NCBI GenBank assembly: GCA_017694655.1
Contig: JADIMQ010000072.1
Location: 1-42,963, forward strand
DNA from: Candidatus Cryptobacteroides merdigallinarum
GTDB taxonomy: Bacteria; Bacteroidota; Bacteroidia; Bacteroidales; UBA932
Direction of reading: 5' to 3'
DNA length: 42,963 nt
The notes below the pieces were generated by a model, which had not been told where the DNA came from, did no database searches, and saw only the letters and a program-made list of their open reading frames with translations. Made by a program: the position numbers and the translations under genes. This document shows positions 25,307-34,535 of the stretch, one piece after another (position 1 is the stretch's first letter; each line of letters begins with the position of its first letter).

Positions 25307-25534
25307 ATATACCTCTGTTTTATCCAAGGACGGCGGTACCCTGCAAATCGGCTGCCCGGATAACCGGAATTATATGCCCGCTTGCCTCAAAAATTGTCAA
25401 AAGGTAGAATATTGCGGCATCCTCCCGACAAGTGGCCCGGCGGCATGGCGCAGGCCCTGTCCGCCCTGTCCGCCCCGGATTTCCTCATAAAAATTTTTGA
25501 AAAGTGCCGTGCCGCACCTATATTTACCGGAAAT
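25307..25534. other. Divergent intergenic region tolC / araC-type
   Basis: Between the two start codons there is no gene. On the + strand it carries the AraC promoter (25496-25526). On the - strand a TTGACA and a TATAAT-like box occur, 20 bases apart, which is wide for a sigma-70-type promoter, so I do not annotate them. Regulation of the export operon by the AraC protein from this region is likely. Confidence 0.5.
25496..25526 (+). promoter_or_regulatory. Bacteroidota-type promoter of the AraC gene
   Basis: TTTG at 25496-25499, a 19-base spacer and TATATTTA at 25519-25526 match TTTG-N19-TAnnTTTG with one mismatch at the last base. The ATG at 25535 is only nine bases downstream, so the transcript would have almost no leader. 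Confidence 0.65.
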
Positions 25535-26461
25535 ATGGACGACAGCGCATATACCATCAGCCTGGCGCAGTTCCGCCGGCTCTTTCCCGTCTCATCCTGC
25601 CTGGGCATGGGGGACGACGTGTGCCTGGTGAATGTCAGGTATGATGAAAACCTGTCAGTCCTGCGCCATCCCTGCCGTTTCGACGGGTTTCTGGCCTTCT
25701 TCTGCGCCTCGGGACGGATGAAGGTGATGATAAACCTGACAGAATTCACGGTAGAGGAAAACTCGATGTTCGTGAATATCCCGGGAAATGTCGTCAGCGT
25801 ATCGTGGGTCGACGAGACCCGCAAGGAAGACCTCCAGGTAATTGTCATCGCCATGACCGGGGAGTATATGTCAAGCCTGGATGTGGATATCGCGAAATTG
25901 TCCGGGAAGGGGATAGCCCTGATGGACAGGCCCTTCTTCTTCATCAAGGACGACGAAAAGCGTATAGCGGAGCGTTATGTCACCCTCGCCGCCGACATCC
26001 TCGGGTCGAACCTGATGTACAAGAGGGAAAGCATCTCAGCCCTCCTGTCCTCCATATTCTTCCTTGCCGGCGGTATTGTGGAGCAGCGGATCATCGACGC
26101 GGGGCTGAAGCCCGTGCCCGAGACGGACCGCAGCCGTGAGGTCTTCAGGCAATTCCTGGGCCTCGTCGCGGAGTACCACACCAGGGAAAGGTCCGTGTCC
26201 TTCTATGCCGGGAAGCTGTGCCTGACGCCGAAATATCTTGCAAGGCTTGTCAAGACGGCCACAGGGAAATCCGCCTCGGACTGGATCGGCGACTATGTGA
26301 CCCTCGAGGCCAAGAACATGCTCAGGTATTCATCCCTGCCGGTCAAGGAAATAGTTTCCCGCCTGAACTTCCCGGACGCCTCCACCTTCCACAAGTTCTT
26401 CAAGGCCCGGACAGGCCTTACCCCGGTAGAATACCGTAAGGACGGCCGGAGGAATACTTGA
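25535..26461 (+). CDS. AraC-family transcriptional regulator
   Basis: This 308-residue protein has an N-terminal ligand-binding cupin-like part (about 10-150) and a C-terminal pair of helix-turn-helix motifs: YAGKLCLTPKYLARLVK and VKEIVSRLNFPDASTFHKFF, followed by TGLTPVEYRK, the AraC signature. ATG 25535 is preferred because the promoter overlaps the upstream in-frame codons. It is divergent from the TolC export operon and probably controls it in response to the exported compound or a related signal. Confidence 0.9.
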   Translation: MDDSAYTISLAQFRRLFPVSSCLGMGDDVCLVNVRYDENLSVLRHPCRFDGFLAFFCASGRMKVMINLTEFTVEENSMFVNIPGNVVSVSWVDETRKEDLQVIVIAMTGEYMSSLDVDIAKLSGKGIALMDRPFFFIKDDEKRIAERYVTLAADILGSNLMYKRESISALLSSIFFLAGGIVEQRIIDAGLKPVPETDRSREVFRQFLGLVAEYHTRERSVSFYAGKLCLTPKYLARLVKTATGKSASDWIGDYVTLEAKNMLRYSSLPVKEIVSRLNFPDASTFHKFFKARTGLTPVEYRKDGRRNT

Positions 26462-26480
26462 AAAATTTCAAAACAGTTTA

Positions 26481-26488
26481 TAAGTTTG
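26481..26488 (+). promoter_or_regulatory. Putative -7 element of the ksgA gene
   Basis: TAAGTTTG matches TAnnTTTG exactly, 24 bases before ATG 26513. A CTTG 20 bases upstream (26457-26460) may serve as a weak -33 box. Confidence 0.55.
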
Positions 26489-26512
26489 CAGCGGACAAAC
26501 AGATTTGGGACT

Positions 26513-27328
26513 ATGCAGGTACGGGCAAAGAAATCACTGGGACAGCACTTCCTCACTGACCTCTCCATAGCGGAAAGGATAGCTTGCAGCCTTAAGCCGG
26601 AAGGGGCATCGCCAGAGACACCGGCGGATGTCCTGGAGATAGGGCCGGGAATGGGCGTACTGTCGCAATACCTGATGGAGAGGGAGGACATATCCCTGAA
26701 AATGGTGGAGATAGACCAGGAATCGGTAGACTATCTCCTGATGAACTTCCCCAAGGCGGACGGCTCCCTGATACAGGGCGACTTCCTGAAGCTCGACCTG
26801 GAACGGTTCTTCAGGAAAGACTTCTGCATAATAGGGAATTTCCCGTACAACATATCGTCCCAGATATTCTTCAGGATACTCGACCATAAGGACAGGGTCC
26901 CGCAAGTCGTGTGCATGATCCAGAAGGAGGTGGCGGAGCGGATTGCGGAAAAGCCGGGGACGAAGGTGTACGGCATCCTTTCCGTCCTCCTGCAGGCGTG
27001 GTACGACATAGAGTACCTGTTCACCGTCGGCGAGGGTGCCTTCAACCCGCCCCCGAAAGTGAAGTCCGCGGTCATAAGGCTGGAGAGGAACGGGCGCAAG
27101 GACCTCGGGTGCGACGAGAACCTGTTCAGGACAATAGTGAAGACCAGCTTCAACCAGCGCAGGAAGACTCTCCGGAATTCCCTGAAGCCGCTGCTGGCGG
27201 AAAAGGCCGTGAAAGAGAACTGGAGCCCTGCGGAATACTCCATGATTACCTCGGACCCGGTGTTCGCCCTCCGTCCGGAAAAGCTCGGGGTGGAGGACTT
27301 CATAGCACTTGCCCGGAGGCTGATGTGA
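26513..27328 (+). CDS. rsmA: 16S rRNA dimethyladenosine transferase
   Basis: This 271-residue enzyme (RsmA/KsgA) dimethylates two adjacent adenosines in the 3' end of 16S rRNA, a late step in small-subunit assembly. Visible motifs are KKSLGQHFLTD at the start, the SAM-binding LEIGPGMGVLSQYL, a Q-G-D-F-L motif, the catalytic GNFPYNISSQI (N-x-P-Y), and a C-terminal helical domain with SFNQRRKTLRN. ATG 26513 is used; an upstream in-frame codon at 26486 would overlap the promoter. Full length for the family. Confidence 0.96.
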   Translation: MQVRAKKSLGQHFLTDLSIAERIACSLKPEGASPETPADVLEIGPGMGVLSQYLMEREDISLKMVEIDQESVDYLLMNFPKADGSLIQGDFLKLDLERFFRKDFCIIGNFPYNISSQIFFRILDHKDRVPQVVCMIQKEVAERIAEKPGTKVYGILSVLLQAWYDIEYLFTVGEGAFNPPPKVKSAVIRLERNGRKDLGCDENLFRTIVKTSFNQRRKTLRNSLKPLLAEKAVKENWSPAEYSMITSDPVFALRPEKLGVEDFIALARRLM

Positions 27329-27500
27329 CACCGCCCCGCCAGGCCGGACAAGGTCATCCCAGGCACTGCAGCCAGGCCGGTCCAGCCGGGAAATCAGCGA
27401 CATATCCATAGAAGAATTTTTGACAAAAATCAGGTCAGCCCCTCCGATTCCGGAAAAATTTTATTAAACTTGTAGTCTGCATAAAACGGACTTTGCAAAT
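27329..27500 (+). other. Non-coding leader of the threonine cluster
   Basis: No gene is present. A 9-base direct repeat (CCAGGCCGG) occurs twice near 27340 and 27372, and TAAACTTG at 27465-27472 is a one-mismatch -7 element without a clear -33 box. I see no Thr-rich leader peptide. Confidence 0.4.
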
Positions 27501-29939
27501 ATGAGAGTATTGAAATTCGGAGGGACATCCGTAGGTTCGGCTACGGGTCTTCTTCAAGCTAAAAATGTAATCGAATCCTGCACGGACGACATCATCGTGG
27601 TCGTATCGGCCCTCGGAGGCGTCACGGACCAGCTGATACAGACATCCAGGACGGCTGCGGCAGGAGACGCTTCCTACGAAAGACAACTGGAGGAAATATA
27701 TAGCCGGCATTTCAGGCAGGCCGAAGACACAGTCATGCCACAGATGCTGCCGGAAGTCAAGGCGCGCCTTGAGGAGATGATGGGAGAGCTTTCAAACATC
27801 TTCAAGGGTGTCTACCTCATCAAGGACCTTTCAGCCAAGACATCCGACGCCATAGTCAGCTACGGGGAAAGGCTGTCCTCCGTAATAGTCCACGGGACAA
27901 TAAGGGACTCCGTACTCTACGACTCTCGCGAGTTCATAAAGACACGCCCTTATTTCAACAAGCACGTGGTGGACTTCGCCGAGACAGAGAAGCTTGTGCT
28001 GCAGAAGTTCGCGGAGATCCCCCACATAGCCATAGTGCCAGGCTTCATCAGCACCGATGCTGCAAACGGTGACGTGACCAACCTCGGGAGAGGAGGCTCC
28101 GACTACACCGCATCCGTGCTCGCATCCGTGCTCAACGCCTCCACCCTTGAAATATGGACCGATGTCGACGGCTTCATGACCGCCGACCCGAAGCTCATCA
28201 GCAACGCCTACACCATAGAGCACCTCACCTTCGTGGAGGCCATGGAGCTGTGCAACTTCGGTGCAAAGGTCATATATCCGCCGACCATATTCCCGGCCTA
28301 CCACAAGAATATCCCCATAAAGATCAAGAATACCTTCAACCCGGCCTCCCCGGGCACGTTCATAACCAGGAACCCCGAGACAAGCGACCATACCAGGGCC
28401 ATCAAGGGGATATCCTCCATAAACGACACCTGCCTCATCACGATACAGGGACTCGGCATGGTAGGCGTGATCGGGGTGAACTACCGTATCTTCAAGACTC
28501 TGGCAAAGTCTGGCATAAGCGTGTTCCTGGTCTCGCAGGCGGCATCGGAAAACACCACGTCCATAGGTGTGAGGAACGGTGACGCCGACCTTGCCGTGCA
28601 GGTGCTCTCCGACGAGTTCGCCCAGGAAATCAGGATGGGAGAGATCAACCGCATAAAGCAGGAAAGGAATCTCGCCACGGTTGCCATAGTCGGCGAGAAC
28701 ATGAAGCACACACCAGGGATCGCCGGCAAACTGTTCGGGACACTCGGGAGGAACGGTATAAACGTGATAGCCTGCGCACAGGGGGCGTCGGAGACCAATA
28801 TCTCGTTCGTCATCTCCATTGACAGCCTTAAAAAGGCCATGAACGTGATACACGACTCCTTCTTCCTCTCGGACTACCAGGTCCTGAACCTCTTCCTCGC
28901 CGGAAGCGGACTCGTGGGCAGCAACCTCATAGGCCAGATACGGATGCAGCAGGAAAAGCTCATGAAGGAGAAATCCCTGCAGATAAAGGTAATAGGCATC
29001 ACCAACTCGAGGCATTACATAATAGACCGGGAAGGGATAGACCTCGACACGTACAAGGAGAGGCTCGAGAGTGCGGAAACCACCAGCTCGCCCGAGATTT
29101 TCCGTGACGAGATACTCGGCATGAACATGTTCAACTCCGTGTTCGTGGACTGTACGGCCAGCGCGGAAGTGGCCGGGATATACAAGAGCCTCCTCGAGCA
29201 CAACGTCTCGGTCGTGGCCGCCAACAAGATAGCCGCATCCTCTGAATACGGCAGGTACAGGGAGCTGAAGGAGACAGCCCGCAAGAGAGGGGTGAAATAC
29301 CTCTTCGAGACCAATGTCGGCGCAGGGCTGCCAATCATCAACACGATAAGCGACCTCATCAACAGCGGGGACAAGATACTGAAGATAGAGGCCGTCGTCT
29401 CCGGCACCCTCAACTTCATATTCAACGAGATGAACGAGAATGTCTCCTTCAGCCAGGCCATAAGGCTGGCGAAGGAAGCCGGTTACGCGGAGCCTGACCC
29501 GAGGATAGACCTGAGCGGGACGGACGTCATCAGGAAGCTCGTCATCCTGTCCAGGGAAGCGGGATACAGGGTCGAGCAGGAAGATGTGAAGAAGAACCTT
29601 TTCATCCCCGAAAAATACTTCAAAGGCAGCCTGGAGGAGTTCTGGGCCACCATCCCGGAAATGGACGAGGAGTTCGAGAGGAGGCGCAGGATACTCGCGG
29701 CCGAAGGCAAATGCTGGAGGTTCATCGCGACGATGGACAACGGAGCCACCGAGGTGGGGCTCAAGGAGGTAGACCGCGAAAGCCCGTTCTACCAGCTTGC
29801 CGGCAGCAACAATGTCATCCTCATCACCACCGAAAGATACAAGGAATACCCTATGCAGATAAAGGGTTACGGTGCAGGGGCAGGGGTGACCGCCGCCGGA
29901 GTGTTCGCCGACATCATAAGCATAGCCAACATACGCTGA
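27501..29939 (+). CDS. thrA: Bifunctional aspartokinase-homoserine dehydrogenase
   Basis: This 812-residue fusion catalyses the first and third steps from aspartate to threonine and methionine. The kinase part (1 to about 300) starts KFGGTSVGSA and has the YGERLSS and F-G-A-K-V-I motifs. Two ACT domains follow (about 310-460), with VGENMKHTPGIAGKLF, the usual site of threonine feedback inhibition. The dehydrogenase part (about 465-812) has the nucleotide-binding GSGLVGSNL (Gly468) and the signature GAGLPIINTISDL. The length is close to that of E. coli ThrA (820). It leads a cluster with an ApgM homologue and thrC. Confidence 0.96.
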   Translation: MRVLKFGGTSVGSATGLLQAKNVIESCTDDIIVVVSALGGVTDQLIQTSRTAAAGDASYERQLEEIYSRHFRQAEDTVMPQMLPEVKARLEEMMGELSNIFKGVYLIKDLSAKTSDAIVSYGERLSSVIVHGTIRDSVLYDSREFIKTRPYFNKHVVDFAETEKLVLQKFAEIPHIAIVPGFISTDAANGDVTNLGRGGSDYTASVLASVLNASTLEIWTDVDGFMTADPKLISNAYTIEHLTFVEAMELCNFGAKVIYPPTIFPAYHKNIPIKIKNTFNPASPGTFITRNPETSDHTRAIKGISSINDTCLITIQGLGMVGVIGVNYRIFKTLAKSGISVFLVSQAASENTTSIGVRNGDADLAVQVLSDEFAQEIRMGEINRIKQERNLATVAIVGENMKHTPGIAGKLFGTLGRNGINVIACAQGASETNISFVISIDSLKKAMNVIHDSFFLSDYQVLNLFLAGSGLVGSNLIGQIRMQQEKLMKEKSLQIKVIGITNSRHYIIDREGIDLDTYKERLESAETTSSPEIFRDEILGMNMFNSVFVDCTASAEVAGIYKSLLEHNVSVVAANKIAASSEYGRYRELKETARKRGVKYLFETNVGAGLPIINTISDLINSGDKILKIEAVVSGTLNFIFNEMNENVSFSQAIRLAKEAGYAEPDPRIDLSGTDVIRKLVILSREAGYRVEQEDVKKNLFIPEKYFKGSLEEFWATIPEMDEEFERRRRILAAEGKCWRFIATMDNGATEVGLKEVDRESPFYQLAGSNNVILITTERYKEYPMQIKGYGAGAGVTAAGVFADIISIANIR

Positions 29940-29991
29940 CCCGCCAGAGGGGATACCTGTCCCCGTCCATAAACCAAATTTGACTGAATCA

Positions 29992-31212
29992 ATGAAGTAC
30001 ATCATAATATTAGGTGACGGGATGGCTGACGAGCCCATCCCGGAACTTGGAGGCAGGACACCTCTCCAGGCGGCACACAAACCGGAGATGGACTGGCTTG
30101 CCGCCCACGGGAGGAACGGGCTCCTCGACACCATACCTGAAGGCTTCTCGCCCGGAAGCGAAATAGCCAACCTGTCCATCCTCGGCTATAACCTGCCGGA
30201 AGTGTTCGAGGGCAGGGGCTCGCTCGAGGCCGCAAGCATGGGGATACCCATCAGAGACGGGGAAATGGCCATGCGCTGCAACCTCATCACTGTCGAGGAC
30301 GGCAGGATAAAGAACCATTCCGGAGGCCAGATAAGCTCCGCGGAGGCCGCGGAACTGATACGGTATCTCCAGGACGAACTGGGAGGGACTGACGTGAACT
30401 TCTTCCCTGGAGTGTCGTACAGGCACCTCCTGAAGATGAAGGGAGGAGACAAGCACATCCTCGCAACCCCTCCCCATGACATAATCGGGGAAGATTTCAG
30501 GAACCATCTCGTGAAACCAGGGAGCGAAGAAAGCAGGAGGACTGCGGAAAGGCTGAACGAGCTCACGCTGAAGTCAATGGAACTCCTGCCGGGACACCCG
30601 GTGAACATTGCCAGGGCAAAGGCAGGGAAAGACATGGCCAACAGCATCTGGCCATGGTCTCCGGGGTACCGCCCGAAGATGAAGACCCTTGCGGAGCAGT
30701 TCCCGCAGATAAGGACCGGGTCGGTGATCTCTGCCGTGGACCTCATAAAGGGAATCGGGGTCTATGCAGGGCTGCACTCCATCGACGTGGAAGGGGCGAC
30801 AGGACTGTACGACACCAATTACGAGGGCAAGGCCCGGGCAGCCATAGAGGCACTACGGCACGAGGACTTCGTCTTCCTGCACCTGGAGGCAAGCGACGAG
30901 GCCGGGCATGACGGGGATCCTGCCCTCAAAGTGAGGACCATAGAGTATCTGAACGACAGGATTGTAAGGCCTGTCCTCAATGAGATCGGCTCGTGGAAGG
31001 AGGAGGTCTCCGTGGCCGTGCTTCCGGATCACCCGACCCCGTGCGCGATACGGACGCATACAGCAAGGCCGGTGCCGTTCACTATATACCGGACCGGAGG
31101 GGAAGGAGACGGTGTGACGAAGTTCGACGAGGAATCCGCCAAGGAGGGAAGCTACGGCTTGATCGCCGGCAGGCAGTTTATCGAAACATTTCTCGGGGTC
31201 AGCGGCAAGTGA
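29992..31212 (+). CDS. apgM: ApgM-type phosphoglycerate mutase homologue
   Basis: This 406-residue protein is of the alkaline-phosphatase superfamily cofactor-independent phosphoglycerate mutase (archaeal) type. Metal-binding motifs are visible: IILGDGMADEP at the start, SIDVEGATG, HLEASDEAGHDGDP and VLPDHPTPCAIRTH at the C-terminus. ATG 29992 is used. In many Bacteroidota this gene sits between thrA and thrC in place of thrB, and it has been predicted in comparative genomics to supply homoserine kinase activity. No GHMP-type homoserine kinase is seen in this window, so the role could be threonine synthesis rather than glycolysis. Confidence 0.85.
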   Translation: MKYIIILGDGMADEPIPELGGRTPLQAAHKPEMDWLAAHGRNGLLDTIPEGFSPGSEIANLSILGYNLPEVFEGRGSLEAASMGIPIRDGEMAMRCNLITVEDGRIKNHSGGQISSAEAAELIRYLQDELGGTDVNFFPGVSYRHLLKMKGGDKHILATPPHDIIGEDFRNHLVKPGSEESRRTAERLNELTLKSMELLPGHPVNIARAKAGKDMANSIWPWSPGYRPKMKTLAEQFPQIRTGSVISAVDLIKGIGVYAGLHSIDVEGATGLYDTNYEGKARAAIEALRHEDFVFLHLEASDEAGHDGDPALKVRTIEYLNDRIVRPVLNEIGSWKEEVSVAVLPDHPTPCAIRTHTARPVPFTIYRTGGEGDGVTKFDEESAKEGSYGLIAGRQFIETFLGVSGK

Positions 31213-31249
31213 CAAGCCGCTGCCGGCAGATTCAGACAAGACAGCATAA

Positions 31250-32566
31250 ATGAAATATTACAGTACAAACGGAAAGGCGTCTCCGGCGACGCTTGCCGAG
31301 GCCGTAAGGAAAGGCCTTGCCCCGGACAGGGGACTTTACATGCCGGAAAGGATTAACCGCCTCCCAGGGAGTTTTTTCAACAGTATCGGGAGCATGGAGT
31401 TCCGCGACATCGCCTTCACGGTAGCGGAAGCCTTCTTCGGAGAGGACATCCCGCGTGAGGACCTGGAAAGGATAGTCCATGACACCCTGAGCTTCGACAC
31501 TCCTGTGGTCCGGGTCAGGGACAACATCTTCGCCCTCGAGCTCTTCCACGGGCCGACACTCGCCTTCAAGGACGTAGGCGGCCGGTTCATGGCCAGGATG
31601 CTGTCGTATTTCATAAGCAGGGAAGGCGACGGCAGGAAGGTGACCGTACTTGTGGCGACTTCGGGGGATACCGGCAGCGCGGTGGCTAACGGCTTCCTCG
31701 GGGTTGAGGGCATCGACGTCATAGTCCTGTACCCGGAAGGGAAAGTCAGCGAGATACAGGAAAAACAATTCACCACCCTCGGGCAGAACATCACAGCCCT
31801 CGAGGTCGCGGGCAGCTTCGACGACTGCCAGAGGCTCGTGAAAACCGCCTTCATGGATGCGGAGCTGAACAGCATCCTTACCCTGACCTCGGCGAATTCC
31901 ATAAACGTGGCGAGATTCCTGCCCCAGGCATTCTATTATTTCAACGCATACGCCCGGCTGCAGAGGGAAGGGCTTGCCGGGAACCTGGTATTCAGCGTAC
32001 CGAGCGGCAATTTCGGCAATCTCACGGCCGGTCTTGTCGCAGCGCGGATGGGCCTGCCGGTGAAAAGGTTCATTGCGGCCAACAACCGCAACGACGTCTT
32101 CCTCGAGTACCTGAAGACCGGAGTCTACACTCCACGCGCCTCCGTCAGGACCATAGCCAACGCCATGGACGTGGGGGACCCGAGCAACTTCGCAAGGATA
32201 ATGGACCTGTACGGCGGTTCGGTGGAGGCGGTGCGCAAGGACATTTCCGGCTGCAGCTACACCGACAGTGACATAAGGCACACGATAGCCTCGGTCTACA
32301 GGGACTGCGGCTATATCCTCGACCCCCACGGGGCCTGCGGATACCAGGGCCTCGCGGACAGCATAGCCCCGGAGGAGACCGGTGTATTCCTCGAGACCGC
32401 CCACCCGGCGAAATTCAAGGATACTGTGGACGATATCCTCGGGATTGAAACGGCCATGCCTGCGAAACTGAAGAATTTCATGGACAGGGAGAAAAAGTCG
32501 ATAAAGATCTCCGCCTCCTTCGAAGATTTCAGGCAATACCTGAAAGACAGGGGCGGCGCCGCCTGA
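31250..32566 (+). CDS. thrC: Threonine synthase
   Basis: This 438-residue PLP enzyme converts O-phosphohomoserine to threonine. The N-terminus MKYYSTNGKA and the PLP lysine in GPTLAFKDVGGRF (Lys107) are typical, as are VATSGDTGSAVANGF and SVPSGNFGNLTAGL, the phosphate-binding loop. Full length. It closes the thrA-apgM-thrC cluster. Confidence 0.96.
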   Translation: MKYYSTNGKASPATLAEAVRKGLAPDRGLYMPERINRLPGSFFNSIGSMEFRDIAFTVAEAFFGEDIPREDLERIVHDTLSFDTPVVRVRDNIFALELFHGPTLAFKDVGGRFMARMLSYFISREGDGRKVTVLVATSGDTGSAVANGFLGVEGIDVIVLYPEGKVSEIQEKQFTTLGQNITALEVAGSFDDCQRLVKTAFMDAELNSILTLTSANSINVARFLPQAFYYFNAYARLQREGLAGNLVFSVPSGNFGNLTAGLVAARMGLPVKRFIAANNRNDVFLEYLKTGVYTPRASVRTIANAMDVGDPSNFARIMDLYGGSVEAVRKDISGCSYTDSDIRHTIASVYRDCGYILDPHGACGYQGLADSIAPEETGVFLETAHPAKFKDTVDDILGIETAMPAKLKNFMDREKKSIKISASFEDFRQYLKDRGGAA

Positions 32567-32604
32567 TAATCCGGTCAAGCAGATTCTAAAATTTCCGACA
32601 TTAT

Positions 32605-33399
32605 ATGGGAGCGATAGACAGGATATGTATAATCGGGGCCGGCAACATGGGAGGAGCGATTGCCGGCGGCATATTCCGGAACCCGGAATTCAGTCCGGGA
32701 AGGATTACCGTGACAGCCAGGACACAGGAGACGGTGGACAGGGTGAAAGCCGCAAATCCCGGGATATGCGGCACGACCGACAACGCCGCTGCGGCTGCCG
32801 GGGCGGACCTTGTGGTCATTGCCGTGAAGCCATGGCAGATAAAGGATGTCATCGGGGAAATAAGGGGAGTGACAGACTACGGCCGGTGCACGGTAGCCTC
32901 GGTGGTGGCCGGGGTCAGCTTCAGGGAGATGAAGGAGATGTTCTCCGCAGCCCCTGCCCTGCTCCGGATAATACCGAACACCGCAATCGCCCTCGGGAAA
33001 AGCACCACCTTCATTGCACGGGACGGGGTGGATGACGAGACTGCAGCGGAGGTCGGCCGCCTCTTCGGGAGCATGGGGGAGGTAATAGAGGTACCAGAGG
33101 AAATGATGCCGGCAGGCACAGCCCTGGCCTCCTGCGGGATAGCCTACGCCCTGAAATACATCGACGCGGCCATCAAAGGCGGGGTGGAGATAGGTTTCAG
33201 TGCGGAAGAATCGCGCAGGATAGTCATGAAGACTGTGGAAGGGGCACTCGCCCTGATGCAGGCCAACGGGACCATGCCCGGGACAGAGATAGACAAGGTG
33301 ACGACACCGGGCGGATATACCTTCAGGGGGCTCTCCGCCATGGAGGAACACGGCTTCTCCAAGGCCGTACTCGAGGGGCTTCTGCACAGTATGCGGTAA
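32605..33399 (+). CDS. proC: Pyrroline-5-carboxylate reductase
   Basis: This 264-residue enzyme makes proline from pyrroline-5-carboxylate with NAD(P)H. The N-terminal Rossmann motif is IIGAGNMGGAIAGGI, the middle has VIAVKPWQIKDV, and the C-terminal signature is TPGGYTFRGLSAMEE, all as in ProC. ATG 32605 begins the family's conserved start. Its stop overlaps the proB start by one base (TAATG), so translation is coupled. Confidence 0.95.
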   Translation: MGAIDRICIIGAGNMGGAIAGGIFRNPEFSPGRITVTARTQETVDRVKAANPGICGTTDNAAAAAGADLVVIAVKPWQIKDVIGEIRGVTDYGRCTVASVVAGVSFREMKEMFSAAPALLRIIPNTAIALGKSTTFIARDGVDDETAAEVGRLFGSMGEVIEVPEEMMPAGTALASCGIAYALKYIDAAIKGGVEIGFSAEESRRIVMKTVEGALALMQANGTMPGTEIDKVTTPGGYTFRGLSAMEEHGFSKAVLEGLLHSMR

Positions 33400-34535
33400 T
33401 GGATACAGGGATGATGCAGGCAAGATACAAAAGGGCAGTAGTGAAGGTGGGCAGCAATGTCCTGACGAAAGGCGACGGGAGCCTGGACCTGGAAGCCATG
33501 CAGAGGATTGTCGACCAGATAGCCGGGCTCATGCGGCTCGGCATGGAGGTGATTCTCGTCTCCTCCGGAGCCGTGGCTTCCGGGAAATCGGTGATTTCCG
33601 GGCACAGGAGGCTGGATGCGGTCTCTGCCAGGCAGCTTTACTCCTCCGTGGGCCAGGCCCGTCTGATAAACAGCTACTGCGAGCTTTTCTCCAGGCACGG
33701 GATAATATGCGGCCAGGTACTCACGACGAAGGAAAGCCTTTCGACCAGGGACCATTACCTCAACCAGATGAACTGCATGGACACGATGCTCGGGAACGGG
33801 GTGATTCCGGTGGTCAACGAGAACGACACCATCTCGGTCACGGAGCTCATGTTCACGGACAACGATGAACTTTCCGGCATGGTGGCATCAATGATGGATG
33901 CCGGGTGCCTGGTTATCCTGAGCAATGTGGACGGGATATATGACGGGCCTCCCGGGAACCCCTCATCGGAAATCATCCCTGAAGTGCGTCCTGGGGAGAA
34001 TATCTCGGGCTGCATAGCTTCCGGGAAGTCCTCGTTCGGCCGCGGCGGAATGCTTACGAAATACAGGATAGCCACCAAGGTGGCAGATGAAGGGATAGAG
34101 GTAGTGATTGCCAACGGGAAGCAGGAGGGAATCCTCTACGGGGTCCTGACAGACAGGGAGGGGCCGGTGAGATGCACCAGGTTCCTGCCGTCCGAACGTC
34201 CTATATCGCACATAAAGAAATGGATAGCGCATTCGGACGGGTTCGCCAAAGGGGAAATCCGCATCAACGAAGGCGCCTACAGGGCCCTGACAGGCACCCG
34301 CGCATCGAGCCTGCTCCCGGTGGGGGTTACTTCCGTGTCGGGAGAGTTCGAGAAGGGGGACATCGTGAAGATCATAGCCCCGGACGGACATACGGCTGGG
34401 GTTGGGAAAGTATCCGCCGGAAGCGCGAAAGCAGCTGAAAGCATAGGACAGAAAGGACGGAAGCCCCTCATACATTATGACTATCTGTATATTGAATTCA
34501 CCGAATCACCCGAAGACATACAAGGAACAAGATGA
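33399..34535 (+). CDS. proB: Glutamate 5-kinase
   Basis: This 378-residue kinase phosphorylates glutamate, the first step of proline synthesis. It has the kinase core with [31 protein letters not shown] and a [13 protein letters not shown] loop. The C-terminal part (about 285-360) is a PUA domain, as in E. coli ProB. It overlaps proC by one base and proA by four bases. Confidence 0.95.
   Translation: MDTGMMQARYKRAVVKVGSNVLTKGDGSLDLEAMQRIVDQIAGLMRLGMEVILVSSGAVASGKSVISGHRRLDAVSARQLYSSVGQARLINSYCELFSRHGIICGQVLTTKESLSTRDHYLNQMNCMDTMLGNGVIPVVNENDTISVTELMFTDNDELSGMVASMMDAGCLVILSNVDGIYDGPPGNPSSEIIPEVRPGENISGCIASGKSSFGRGGMLTKYRIATKVADEGIEVVIANGKQEGILYGVLTDREGPVRCTRFLPSERPISHIKKWIAHSDGFAKGEIRINEGAYRALTGTRASSLLPVGVTSVSGEFEKGDIVKIIAPDGHTAGVGKVSAGSAKAAESIGQKGRKPLIHYDYLYIEFTESPEDIQGTR

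Noticed and set aside
25374..25420. Sigma-70-type TTGACA / TATAAT promoter for tolC on the - strand
   Set aside because: The spacer is 20 bases, which is too wide, and the Bacteroidota housekeeping consensus differs.
27831..30179. A 782-codon open frame on the - strand across thrA
   Set aside because: It lies opposite a fully conserved thrA and has no recognisable domain. Long antisense frames are common in GC-rich genes.
31232..32578. A 448-codon open frame on the - strand across thrC
   Set aside because: It is a shadow of thrC with no family match by eye.
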